This document shows positions 25,816-34,607 of a DNA stretch of 64,000 bases, piece after piece. Source of the DNA: Hyphomicrobiales bacterium (GTDB taxonomy: Bacteria > Pseudomonadota > Alphaproteobacteria > Rhizobiales > Rhizobiaceae); assembly GCA_900472675.1 (NCBI GenBank), contig UCJA01000026.1:1-64000 (forward strand), in the 5' to 3' direction. The first letter of the stretch is position 1, and each line of letters begins with the position of its first letter. Made by a program: the position numbers and the translations under genes. The notes under the pieces were generated by a model that saw only the letters and a program-made list of their open reading frames with translations, was not told the DNA's origin and made no database searches.

Positions 25816-25850
25816 GGGCGGTATCTACGGATGCCGCCCTTTCGCGTTTT
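25816..25850 (+). terminator. Intrinsic terminator of the PRC-barrel gene
   Basis: GGGCGGTATC (25816-25825), loop TACG, GATGCCGCCC (25830-25839) form a 10-bp stem with one G-U pair, followed by TTTCGCGTTTT. It sits between convergent genes and may also act on the opposite strand. Confidence 0.75.
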
Positions 25851-25854
25851 GGGT

Positions 25855-27897
25855 TTAGAGCAGGGTGCAATAGCGGGCTGCATCGTAAATGGCGGCGTGG
25901 ATGTTGCGGCTCGCGACCGCATCTCCGATACGGATCAGGTCGAAACCTGCCCCTGGCGCATGCAAGGGTAGCGGCGCCATCCGTGCGATCAGTGCCGGAT
26001 AATCCACGGCTCCCCGGTTGCGCGAGAGCGGTTTCAGCGCATGGTAGAGATCGGCGTTCGCCGACGTTCCGTGCTCCACCACCACCTGGGCCACCCGACG
26101 CTCCTCCACAGTCTCAGCATAATCCGACCCCAGCACCGCCACGAGCCCGTTGCCTTCGCGGCGTACCGAGATTAGCCGGGTGTTGATCGTGACCCGCACC
26201 GAGTGACGCGCAAACGCCTTGGCGTAAGGCACATGGTTCATGCCGCCCATTTCTGGCGCAAAAAACCGCTCCGGAGACACGATCTCGAGCTCAGTGCCGG
26301 TTGCCGCGATGACTTCGGCCGCACTCATGCCGGCATGGCCGCCATGGTCATCGAACAGGAGCACCGGTCCAACGGGCCTGACGGTGCCGGCGAGAATATC
26401 CCAACTGGAGGTGAGGAGATCGGCACCCTCGCCCATCTCGGGAAACTGCGCCATGCCGCCGGTCGCCACGACGACCAGATCGGGAGCGAGCGAATGCACG
26501 TCGTCGGCTTCTGCATAGACCCCATAGCGGATGTCCACGTTAAGGCGTTCCAGTTCGGCAAGGCGCCAGTCGATGATGCCGATCATCTCCCGCCGGCGGG
26601 GATTGCGCACCAGGAGGTTCACCTGGCCACCCGCCTCCCCCATTGCCTCAAGGACGGTGACGGCGTGACCCCGTTCCGCCAGCACCCGCGCTGATTCAAG
26701 CCCGGCGGGTCCGGCACCAATCACCACGGCCCGGCGCTGCACCTCTGCTTTCGCCACCAGGTGCGGCAGCTCAGCCTCGCGGCCGGTCGAGGCGTTGTGA
26801 ATGCACAGCGCCTCGCCGCCCTCGTAGATGCGATCGAGGCAATAGGTGGCGCCGACGCAGGGCCGGATGCGGGCCTCTTCACCGCGTATCACCTTGGCGC
26901 CGATATGGGGATCGGCCATGTGGGCGCGGGTCATCCCCACCATATCGAGCTTGCCCTCAGCGATGGCGTGCCGTGCGGTTGCGACATCGGCGATGCGGGC
27001 CGCATGGAAGACCGGGAAGCGGGTCGCCGCCCTCACCTCGCCTGCAAAATCCAGATGGGGTGAGGCACGCATGCCCTGGATCGGGATCACTTCGTTCAGG
27101 GCCGCATCGTGATCGATATGGCCGCGGATGATGTTGAGGAAGTCGATCCGCCCCGAGGCGACCAGGCGCCTTGCAATTTCCACGCCCTCGTCGCGGCTCA
27201 GCCCCTTGTCCCAATCCTCATCTGCGACCATGCGGATGCCGACAATGAAATCCGGGCCGACGGATTTGCAGACCGCCTCCATGACCAGGTTCGAGAAGCG
27301 CATGCGGTTGTCGAGCGAGCCGCCGAACTCGTCCTCGCGCCGGTTGGTGGCGGGCGACCAGAACTGGTCCATCAGGTGGCCATAGGCCTCGAACTCGATG
27401 CCATCCAGCCCGGCCGCCTGCATGCGCGCCGCGGCATCCGCATAATCCTGGACGATCCGCTCGATGTCCCAGTCCTCGATCTCCTTGGGGAAGGCACGGT
27501 GGGCCGGCTCGCGCACGGAGGACGGCGCCAGCACCGGCAGCCAGGCGCCCTTGTTCCAGCCGGTACGCCGGCCAAGGTGGGTGAGCTGGATCATCACGGC
27601 TGTGCCGTGCTCGTGACAGTCGTCGGCGAGCTTCTTCAGCCAGGGCACGATCTCGTCGCGATAGGCATGCAGGTTGCCGAAAGCGGGCGGGCTGTCGTGG
27701 GAGACGATGGCCGAGCCCGCGGTCATGGTGAGCGCAATGCCGCCTTTCGCCTTTTCCACATGGTAGAGCCGGTAGCGGTCCTTCGGCATGCCATCTTCGG
27801 AATAAGCGGGCTCGTGGGCGGTGGACATGAGCCGGTTCTTCAGCGTCAGATGCTTGAGCGTGAAGGGCTGCAGGAGAGGATCGTTGGAGGCGGACAT
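25855..27897 (-). CDS. FMN/Fe-S oxidoreductase, N-methylproline demethylase-like
   Basis: 680 residues in two parts: an old-yellow-enzyme TIM barrel (about 8-335) that binds FMN, then a cysteine segment and an FAD/NAD(P)-binding region starting at GAGPAGL (394-400). This is the layout of 2,4-dienoyl-CoA reductase and trimethylamine dehydrogenase. Among relatives it most resembles the rhizobial proteins annotated as N-methylproline demethylase (StcD, stachydrine catabolism), but no other stc/hpb genes are beside it. In the cluster motif the cysteines are Cys347, Cys353 and Cys365; the position of the second canonical cysteine is Ala350. ATG at 27897. The stop lies 5 bases from the PRC gene terminator. 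Confidence 0.8.
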   Translation of the reverse strand: MSASNDPLLQPFTLKHLTLKNRLMSTAHEPAYSEDGMPKDRYRLYHVEKAKGGIALTMTAGSAIVSHDSPPAFGNLHAYRDEIVPWLKKLADDCHEHGTAVMIQLTHLGRRTGWNKGAWLPVLAPSSVREPAHRAFPKEIEDWDIERIVQDYADAAARMQAAGLDGIEFEAYGHLMDQFWSPATNRREDEFGGSLDNRMRFSNLVMEAVCKSVGPDFIVGIRMVADEDWDKGLSRDEGVEIARRLVASGRIDFLNIIRGHIDHDAALNEVIPIQGMRASPHLDFAGEVRAATRFPVFHAARIADVATARHAIAEGKLDMVGMTRAHMADPHIGAKVIRGEEARIRPCVGATYCLDRIYEGGEALCIHNASTGREAELPHLVAKAEVQRRAVVIGAGPAGLESARVLAERGHAVTVLEAMGEAGGQVNLLVRNPRRREMIGIIDWRLAELERLNVDIRYGVYAEADDVHSLAPDLVVVATGGMAQFPEMGEGADLLTSSWDILAGTVRPVGPVLLFDDHGGHAGMSAAEVIAATGTELEIVSPERFFAPEMGGMNHVPYAKAFARHSVRVTINTRLISVRREGNGLVAVLGSDYAETVEERRVAQVVVEHGTSANADLYHALKPLSRNRGAVDYPALIARMAPLPLHAPGAGFDLIRIGDAVASRNIHAAIYDAARYCTLL

Positions 27898-28005
27898 GGC
27901 TGTCTCCGCAGTCTTGAGGGAGCGCCATCATCGCGCAGCCGCGGCAAGACTTTCCACAACCAGAAGCGCCGCAAACTGTCCGGGGAGCGGCGTTGCGCTT
28001 TTGTG

Positions 28006-29376
28006 CTAGACGCGCTCGATCATCATGAAATCGCGGTAGTGCTCATGCAGATAGCGCAGCGTCGCGGCGCCATCCACGGGCCGGCCGTAGTAATAGCCCT
28101 GCCCCATGCCGCAGCCGAGCTCCCTCAGCTTGTCGGCATCTTCCTTTTCTTCGATCCCTTCCGCCACGACGTCGAGATCGAGGCCCTGGCACATGGTGAT
28201 GATCGCCTTGACGATGTGCTCGGAAGGCCGGTCGGAGGTGATGCGGGAGATGAAGGCCTGGTCGATCTTGACCTTGTCGAAGGTGAAGTCGCGCAGGCGG
28301 CCGAGGCTCGACTGGCCGGTGCCGAAGTCGTCCAGCGAAATGCGGACGCCGGCCTTGCGCAGGTCGTTGATGATACGGCTTGCGGTATCCGCCGATGTCA
28401 TGACTGCGGTCTCGGTGATTTCCAGCTCCAGCCGGCGGGGATCCAGCCCGACGCGGGCAAGCGTCGCCAGCGTGGTTTCCGTGGTGGTCGGATCCATCAG
28501 CTGCGCGGAGGAGAGATTGAACGACAGGAAGAGCTCGCGCGGCCAGGAGAGCGCTGCTTCGGCTGCCTTGCGCAGCAGCGTTTCGGACAGCGCATCGATG
28601 AAGCCGCGTTCCTCGGCGATCGGCACGAAGACGGAGGGCGAGACGAAGCCGAGATCTGCATCGTGCCAGCGGGCGAGCGCCTCGAAGCCGACGGGCGCGC
28701 CGTCGCTGAGGCGGACGATGGGCTGGAAGTGGACGTCGACGGCGTCGTTGATGATGGCATTGCGCAGCGCCTGCTCCAGCTGCGTCGCCAGCTTCATCTC
28801 CTCGGCGATCTCGCGGGAGTAGACGGTGATCTGGCCGCGGCCGCGGCGTTTCGAGCGGTAGAGCGCGGTTTCGGCGCTTTTCAGAAGCTCTTCGAACTCC
28901 TCGCCGGCAAAGGGGTAGATGGCAAAGCCGAAGGAGGCGGAGAGCCGGACATTGCGGTCGCCGAGATCGTAAGGCGCGGACAGCACGTCCTTCATCATCT
29001 GGCCGATGCGTTCGGCGCCGTTGCGCTCGAACACCAGCGGCAGGATGAAGGCGAACTCGTCGCCGTCATGACGGGTGACGGTTGCGCCATCCGGCACGCA
29101 GGCTTTCAGCCGGTGGGCAACCTGGCAGAGGATCTCATCACCGGCTTCCGCCCCGAACAGGTCGTTGATCGGCTTGAAGCCATCGAGATTGGCAATGCAG
29201 ATGGTGAAGGGGGCCGGATCGGAGGCACGTTCGGCCGCCAGCAGCTTGACCTTGTCGCGCAGCCGGTAGCGGTTACCGAGCCCCGTCAGAGGATCGCTGT
29301 AGGCCATAGCCTGCAGCTCATTCTGGCTAACCTGAGGCCATTGGTTTCCCGCAAACGTCATCCAAAATCTCGCCAT
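28006..29376 (-). CDS. Cyclic-di-GMP phosphodiesterase with degenerate GGDEF and intact EAL domain
   Basis: 456 residues from the ATG at 29376. Residues 25-190 form a diguanylate cyclase domain in which the signature reads DGDEF (Asp104-Phe108) instead of GGDEF. Residues 200-450 form an EAL domain with the catalytic set apparently complete: FEALARW (Glu232), FNLSSAQL, LELEITETAV, SLDDFGTGQSS, KIDQAF, AEGIEE and GQGYYYGRP. It should hydrolyse c-di-GMP, with the GGDEF half perhaps regulatory. No membrane or sensor domain remains at the N-terminus. It starts 76 bp after the PAS/receiver gene on the same strand, so the two probably form a signalling operon. Confidence 0.88.
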   Translation of the reverse strand: MARFWMTFAGNQWPQVSQNELQAMAYSDPLTGLGNRYRLRDKVKLLAAERASDPAPFTICIANLDGFKPINDLFGAEAGDEILCQVAHRLKACVPDGATVTRHDGDEFAFILPLVFERNGAERIGQMMKDVLSAPYDLGDRNVRLSASFGFAIYPFAGEEFEELLKSAETALYRSKRRGRGQITVYSREIAEEMKLATQLEQALRNAIINDAVDVHFQPIVRLSDGAPVGFEALARWHDADLGFVSPSVFVPIAEERGFIDALSETLLRKAAEAALSWPRELFLSFNLSSAQLMDPTTTETTLATLARVGLDPRRLELEITETAVMTSADTASRIINDLRKAGVRISLDDFGTGQSSLGRLRDFTFDKVKIDQAFISRITSDRPSEHIVKAIITMCQGLDLDVVAEGIEEKEDADKLRELGCGMGQGYYYGRPVDGAATLRYLHEHYRDFMMIERV

Positions 29377-29452
29377 TCTGCAATGGCCGGAAGAGTGCTT
29401 GACAAAGATTAAGAAATGATACGGCGGCGACTGCCGGAATTCGCATGGAAAA

Positions 29453-31123
29453 TCAGCTCTTGAGGCCAATCCGCTGCAGGTGAGAGCCAATGAACCGGCT
29501 GAATACCGCCTCCAGAGCCTCCGGGCTGATCGGCTTAAGGATGACATCGTCCATGCCGGAGCTGAAACATTCGTCGCGGTCGCGATCGAAGGCCTGCGGC
29601 AGCACGCCGATGATCGGGACGCGGTGGCCGGCCGCCTCCATCGAGCGGATGGTGCTGGCGGCCTCGAAACCGTTGAGCAGCGGCAGCGTGATATCCATGA
29701 GGATCAATTGCGGCGCGCGATCCTCCCACATCTGGACCGCCTGCTCGCCGTCAGTGGCGATGGCGTAGCGGTAGCCGAGACCTTCGAGTATCTGCGAAAA
29801 GACGATCTGGTTGACCTCATTGTCCTCGGCGACCAGGACGTCGATCAAGGTGTCCTTTCCTTCCTGGACGACTTCCCACCCGTCTTCGATGGCAGAACCG
29901 AGTGAGATCTCGCCGGCATCGGCGAGGCAGGCGGTGACGGATCCGACCAGCGTGCCAACAACGTCGCCCGCGTGGATTTCAAGCGTCGGCAGTCCCTGGG
30001 CCGCAGCGATTTCGGTGCATTCGCCCTGGAGAGCTGCATCGACAACCACGAGATCCACACGGATCTCGGATTCCGCCGCAAGCCTAAGGAAGAGCCGCAG
30101 TTCATCCGCGCTTGCGACCGAGGAGGCATCCAGACGCAGGGTGGAGAGGGCGGCGAGACAATCGCGCTCCATGTCGGCATCCCCCGAGACGACGAGCACC
30201 TTGCGGCTCGCCAGGCTTGCCTGTGCGGCAGACAGGGTGTTGCGGTCTCTTTCTCCCTTGCGCAGGCTCAGCGAAATGAACTCCTCCCACTTCATGGCGG
30301 ATCTCATCTCGCCATCGCTGCCAACGGTCAGGAAGCGTGTCAGGTCCTGCATGGCGGTGACGACGTAGTAGCGGCCGGGCTTGCCGATGCGGAATTTGTT
30401 GGCAATGACGATCGACTGGGTGCCGTTGGCGCGAGTGAGGCGCTCCGGCAGCTGGATCACGTCGCCGGTGTCCAGCACGTGGTTGTTGATGGCTTCCAGG
30501 CGTTCGCGCAGTTCGAGCGGCTGGAAATCCTCGCCCTTGCGGCCGAGTATGGCTTCCGCCGTCGTGTTGTGGAATCCGCAGGCCGCCCGGTTGACCGCGA
30601 CGAAAGTGTGGCTCTGGTCCTTGACCGTGACCGTGAAAGGAAGGTTATCGAGAACCTCCTCCGTCACCTGGACACGCTCCATGTCGGCGCGCCACTTCTC
30701 CTCGCGTTTCTTCTGGTCGGAGATATCGCGGAAGATGCAGACGCCGTAACCGGAGGACAGGCGACGCTTGGAAAGGCTGATCCAGCGGTCCGGATCGCGA
30801 CGCTCGACAAGTTCGGCCTTTTCCTTCCATAGGCAGGCCACCTGTTCGGCGATCCAGTCCTCGCGGCTGGTGGATCGTCGCGACGTGCCGGATTCGGAGG
30901 GAAAACGGCCGCCGGCATCATAGGCCGCGCCCAGGAAATCGCGCAGGCGGGTGCCCGGCACCAGCACATGCTTCGGCACCAACAGCAGCGCCAGCAGCTG
31001 CTGGCTTGCAAACAGGATCACGTCGTTCTTGTCGTAGAGGAGAATCGCCCCGGACATGCCCTCGGAGATCACCTCCAGAAGTGCCGTCTGGATCTCCGAT
31101 CCTACTGCTGCCAAACCGTCCAT
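29453..31123 (-). CDS. PAS-PAS-receiver protein without a histidine kinase domain
   Basis: 556 residues. A PAS-like region spans about 10-140 (ending FRDISDQKKREEKW, a PAC motif), and a second PAS about 150-270. Then comes a weak receiver-like module (about 307-400) and a clear receiver domain (428-545) with acidic pair Glu433-Asp434, phosphoacceptor Asp477 in LILMDITLP and Lys530 in ILKPIS; the usual switch Thr/Ser before the last strands is replaced (IIGVLPQ). No HisKA or HATPase_c motif is found between, although the domain order otherwise is that of a hybrid kinase. The start was set at ATG 31123 because GGGAG is nine bases upstream; ATG 31141 is possible. Likely a phosphorelay acceptor feeding the EAL protein encoded next. 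Confidence 0.82.
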   Translation of the reverse strand: MDGLAAVGSEIQTALLEVISEGMSGAILLYDKNDVILFASQQLLALLLVPKHVLVPGTRLRDFLGAAYDAGGRFPSESGTSRRSTSREDWIAEQVACLWKEKAELVERRDPDRWISLSKRRLSSGYGVCIFRDISDQKKREEKWRADMERVQVTEEVLDNLPFTVTVKDQSHTFVAVNRAACGFHNTTAEAILGRKGEDFQPLELRERLEAINNHVLDTGDVIQLPERLTRANGTQSIVIANKFRIGKPGRYYVVTAMQDLTRFLTVGSDGEMRSAMKWEEFISLSLRKGERDRNTLSAAQASLASRKVLVVSGDADMERDCLAALSTLRLDASSVASADELRLFLRLAAESEIRVDLVVVDAALQGECTEIAAAQGLPTLEIHAGDVVGTLVGSVTACLADAGEISLGSAIEDGWEVVQEGKDTLIDVLVAEDNEVNQIVFSQILEGLGYRYAIATDGEQAVQMWEDRAPQLILMDITLPLLNGFEAASTIRSMEAAGHRVPIIGVLPQAFDRDRDECFSSGMDDVILKPISPEALEAVFSRFIGSHLQRIGLKS

Positions 31124-31444
31124 AGGATGAAACTCCCGCATGCCCTCGATGGCGTTTCCCCAGCAGGCTGCACGCGGCGCTGGTCGCGGCATTCCTGTCG
31201 TTCGGTCAATTGGAAACATGCTGGCTGCACGGTCTCAACGGGTAGGCAATCATCGAGATAGCGGTGCCCAGCTGGCCGCTACATCACCTAACCGTGGAAG
31301 CGAAGACTTCCTCAGGTTCATCCATGACATCACAAATAGGGCGTTTTCCTTAAAGGCCTGTTAAAGGGGATACGCGTGAAAGAAGGGGGGCATAACCCGC
31401 ATTCCCGGCTTTCCATCGGCGCGCAAATGCCGGAAAATGCAGCC
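31124..31444. other. Intergenic region between the PAS/receiver gene and mutL
   Basis: This 321-bp gap separates divergent genes and must hold both promoters. No convincing -35/-10 pair, palindrome or small gene was found on either strand. The plus-strand frame upstream of mutL is open back to 31376 but lacks conserved sequence. Confidence 0.5.
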
Positions 31445-33250
31445 ATGTCCGTGAAGCAACTGCCTGAAACCCTCATCAACCAGATTGCCGCCGGTGAGGT
31501 CATCGAGCGTCCCGCAAGTGCGGCCAAGGAGTTGATCGAAAACGCCATCGACGCCGGCGCGACCCGCATCGAGATCGCCACGGCCGGCGGCGGCAAGAGC
31601 CTGATCCGGATCAGCGACAATGGCGCCGGAATGACGCCTGACGACCTGGAGCTTGCGATCCGCCGGCACTGCACCTCCAAGATTTCGCTGACGCTCGACG
31701 ATATCCGCACGCTCGGTTTCCGCGGCGAGGCGCTGCCGTCGATCGGTTCGGTGGCAAGGCTCACGATCACCAGCCGGCGGCCAGGCGATGCACAGGGTGC
31801 CCAGGTTGCGGTGATGGGTGGCAAGGCGTCCGACGTGCGGCCTGCCCCGGCGAACACCGGAACCGTTGTCGAGGTGCGCGACATCTTCTTTGCGACACCG
31901 GCACGGCTGAAGTTCCTGAAGAGCGAGCGGGCCGAAGCCGGCGCGATCACCGAGGTGGTCAAGCGCATGGCGATCGCGTTTCCCGAAGTGCGGTTCGTGC
32001 TGTCGGGCTCGGACCGCTCGACGCTGGAGTTTCCGGCGGCGACTGGCGACCCGTTGATCCGCATGGCGCAGGTGCTGGGGCCGGAGTTTCCGGAAAATGC
32101 GATCGCCATCGACGCCCTGCGCGAAGACGTGGCGCTGTCTGGCCATGTGGGCGTGCCGACCTTTCACCGCGGCAACTCGGCGCATCAATATGCCTTCGTC
32201 AACGGCCGACCGGTGCAGGACAAGCTGATCCTTTCGGCAATCCGCGGCGCCTATGCGGAGCGCATGCCGTCCGGTCGCTATCCCGTCGCGGTGCTGTCGA
32301 TCACGCTCGATCCGGCGCTGGTCGACGTCAACGTGCATCCCGCCAAGGCCGACGTCCGGTTCCGCGATCCCGGCCTGGTGCGCGGGCTGATCGTCGGGGC
32401 CATCCGCGAGGCGCTGCACCGGGAAGGCGACAGGGCGTCAACGACCGGGACATCCGGGCTGATGCATGCCTTCCGGCCCGGTTTCCATGCACCGCCAGCT
32501 TCCGGCAAGCCAGCCTGGACCGCGGCAAGTTCGCCGTTCCGCCCGCTGTCGCCAGAGACCCGGGGGTTTGCTGAGAACCGGCAGCAGGGTTTCGACGCGC
32601 TGACCATGCCGACAGCCCGGACAGAGACGCTCTCCGAGCCGGCTGCGGCTTCTCCGGAAGAGGTTTCGCGGCACCGGCTGGGCGCGGCGCGGGCGCAGCT
32701 GCACGAGAACTATATCGTGGCCCAGACGGGTGACGGCCTCGTCATCGTCGACCAGCATGCCGCGCACGAACGCCTGGTGTTCGAGGCGATGCGCAAGGCG
32801 CTGGAGGCGGACCGCCTGCCCTCCCAGGTGCTGCTCATCCCTGACATCATCGACCTGCCGGAAGAAGAGTGCGACCGGCTGATGGCACATGCCAAGGAGC
32901 TCGACCGGCTGGGGCTCAGCATCGAGCGCTTCGGCCCGGGCGCCGTTGCGGTGCGCGAAACGCCGGCCATGCTGGGAGAGGTGGATGCGGCGGCGCTGGT
33001 GAGGGATCTGGCCGACGAGATTTCCGAATGGAACACGGCCGGCGGCCTGCGTGGCAAGCTCGAGTATGTGGCCGCCACCATGGCCTGCCACGGATCGGTG
33101 CGCTCTGGCCGCAGGTTGCGTCCCGAGGAGATGAACGCCCTGTTGCGGGATATGGAGGCGACGCCCGGATCGGGCACCTGCAACCATGGCCGGCCGACCT
33201 ATATTGAACTCAAGCTCTCCGACATCGAACGGCTGTTCGGCCGGAGCTGA
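31445..33250 (+). CDS. mutL: DNA mismatch repair protein MutL
   Basis: 601 residues. The N-terminal GHKL ATPase has all family motifs: LPETLINQIAAGEVIERPAS (helix with the catalytic Glu), ELIENAIDAGAT, IRISDNGAGM and GFRGEALPSI. A Pro/Ser-rich linker (about 330-420) leads to the C-terminal dimerisation domain (VIVDQHAAHERLVFE onward). A CHGSVRSGRRL segment near the end matches the CPHGRP-type metal site only in part. It couples MutS mismatch recognition to downstream repair steps. Start at ATG 31445 gives the conserved MSVKQLPETL; the ATG at 31427 is an alternative. Confidence 0.97.
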   Translation: MSVKQLPETLINQIAAGEVIERPASAAKELIENAIDAGATRIEIATAGGGKSLIRISDNGAGMTPDDLELAIRRHCTSKISLTLDDIRTLGFRGEALPSIGSVARLTITSRRPGDAQGAQVAVMGGKASDVRPAPANTGTVVEVRDIFFATPARLKFLKSERAEAGAITEVVKRMAIAFPEVRFVLSGSDRSTLEFPAATGDPLIRMAQVLGPEFPENAIAIDALREDVALSGHVGVPTFHRGNSAHQYAFVNGRPVQDKLILSAIRGAYAERMPSGRYPVAVLSITLDPALVDVNVHPAKADVRFRDPGLVRGLIVGAIREALHREGDRASTTGTSGLMHAFRPGFHAPPASGKPAWTAASSPFRPLSPETRGFAENRQQGFDALTMPTARTETLSEPAAASPEEVSRHRLGAARAQLHENYIVAQTGDGLVIVDQHAAHERLVFEAMRKALEADRLPSQVLLIPDIIDLPEEECDRLMAHAKELDRLGLSIERFGPGAVAVRETPAMLGEVDAAALVRDLADEISEWNTAGGLRGKLEYVAATMACHGSVRSGRRLRPEEMNALLRDMEATPGSGTCNHGRPTYIELKLSDIERLFGRS

Positions 33251-33315
33251 AAACGCTGGAAATCGCCAGCCTCCCGCGATAGAGGAGAGCGATGATCTTC
33301 CGCAGGAGGCCAAGA

Positions 33316-33549
33316 ATGAACCGGTTTGAAGGAAGCGGATTTCGCGAGGCGAAAATCCGGTATCTCGACGGCGATTTCCAGATTGTCGCCTCCGGGTCCT
33401 ATGTGGTCTGCGCGCTCACCGGTGTGCAGATCCCGATCGACGAACTCCGGTACTGGAGCGTGGCGCGGCAGGAACCCTATGCGGACTGCGAGACCTCGCT
33501 CGAGGCCGACAAGCGCGCCGGCGTGCTGCCGATCCAGACGCGGGCCTGA
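33316..33549 (+). CDS. DUF2093 domain-containing protein
   Basis: 77 residues, essentially one DUF2093 domain, which is small, restricted mostly to alphaproteobacteria and of unknown function. Conserved-looking pieces are EAKIRYLDGDFQIV, GSYVVCALTG and IPIDELRYWSVARQEPYA. GCAGGAGG (33302-33309) stands six bases before the ATG at 33316, which settles the start over an upstream ATG at 33292. It follows mutL by 65 bp and is probably in the same transcript. It converges with lpxK. Confidence 0.88.
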   Translation: MNRFEGSGFREAKIRYLDGDFQIVASGSYVVCALTGVQIPIDELRYWSVARQEPYADCETSLEADKRAGVLPIQTRA

Positions 33550-33567
33550 ACCCGACGAAGCTCTAGC

Positions 33568-34602
33568 TCACACGGGTTTGCGCAGGCGTCTTTTGCGAAA
33601 ATTGTCGAAGGCCCTGTCGATGATCTGGCCGGGCGCCTGAGGATCGTCGAAGACCATATCCACCTCGATCACCGTCACACTCTTCAAAAGATCCTCGGCA
33701 GGACCGTGCCGTCCGGCCAGCCGTGCCGCATCCTTGGCGGTGGTGACCAGCGACAGTGCCTTGATGCTTGCATCCTCGAGGAGGCCCTGCATCTCGTCCT
33801 CGCTGAAGAAATGGTGATCCGGAAAAGACCGGGTGTCTTCCACGAGACCTCCGACGGACCTCACCGTCCGGTAGAACTTCTCCGGATCGGCGATGCCGGT
33901 AAAGGCGAGCACTCCCGCGCCCGCCAGTGACTGCCCCTCGCGGGGCAGCAGGCTGGCGACGTGGATCTGCTTGCCGGCCCTTGCCGCCTGCCGCACGAGG
34001 CGGTCGGCTGCCGCGTCGTCGCCGACCTTGAGGATCGCCGAGAGCTGGCGCATCTGTTCGGCAAGTGGCGCGCGGACCGGCCCGCCCGGCACGAGATGAC
34101 CATTGCCGATGCCCCGGCGGCTATCGATGACGACAAGCGCGAAATCGAGCTCCAGCCGGGCGCTCTGGAACCCGTCGTCCATGATGATCAGATCGGCCCC
34201 TTCCGCCACCAGCCGGCGAGCCCCGTCCACGCGTCCACGCGAGATGACGGTCGGCGCCTCGCGGGCAAGCAGCAGGGCTTCGTCGCCCACTGCATCGGCC
34301 CGGTGATGGCCGGTATCGACGAGCGTGGTGACATCCAGCGAGCCGCCATAGCCCCGGGTGAGGAAGCCCGGCCTAAGGCCCTTGCGCACGGCTGCCCGCG
34401 CCAGGGCGATCGACGTCGGTGTCTTGCCGGCACCGCCGACCGTGAAATTGCCGACGCAGATGACCGGCACGGGAACCTGCGCACGCCTTGCCCGCGCCAT
34501 GCGGCGGCCCGCCACGCGGCCATAGACGAAGGAGACCGGAGACAGCGCCCAGGCGCGCCAGTCGGCCTTCATCCACCAGAAGGGAGGCGCTTCAGACACC
34601 AT
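33568..34602 (-). CDS. lpxK: Tetraacyldisaccharide 4'-kinase
   Basis: 344 residues. It phosphorylates the lipid A disaccharide at the 4' position on the cytoplasmic face of the inner membrane. An N-terminal hydrophobic stretch precedes the P-loop VGNFTVGGAGKTPT (Gly56-Thr61), and GDEALLLAR plus IMDDGFQSARL are characteristic. The start at ATG 34602 was chosen for family length and because the HAD phosphatase stop is five bases upstream. Last gene of the waaA-HAD-lpxK unit, so Kdo transfer and lipid A phosphorylation are made from one transcript. Confidence 0.95.
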   Translation of the reverse strand: MVSEAPPFWWMKADWRAWALSPVSFVYGRVAGRRMARARRAQVPVPVICVGNFTVGGAGKTPTSIALARAAVRKGLRPGFLTRGYGGSLDVTTLVDTGHHRADAVGDEALLLAREAPTVISRGRVDGARRLVAEGADLIIMDDGFQSARLELDFALVVIDSRRGIGNGHLVPGGPVRAPLAEQMRQLSAILKVGDDAAADRLVRQAARAGKQIHVASLLPREGQSLAGAGVLAFTGIADPEKFYRTVRSVGGLVEDTRSFPDHHFFSEDEMQGLLEDASIKALSLVTTAKDAARLAGRHGPAEDLLKSVTVIEVDMVFDDPQAPGQIIDRAFDNFRKRRLRKPV

Positions 34603-34607
34603 CTGCC

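Noticed and set aside
27109..29412. 767-codon plus-strand frame opposite the flavoprotein and EAL genes
   Set aside because: Spans two well-supported minus-strand genes and their gap; no known domain in its translation.
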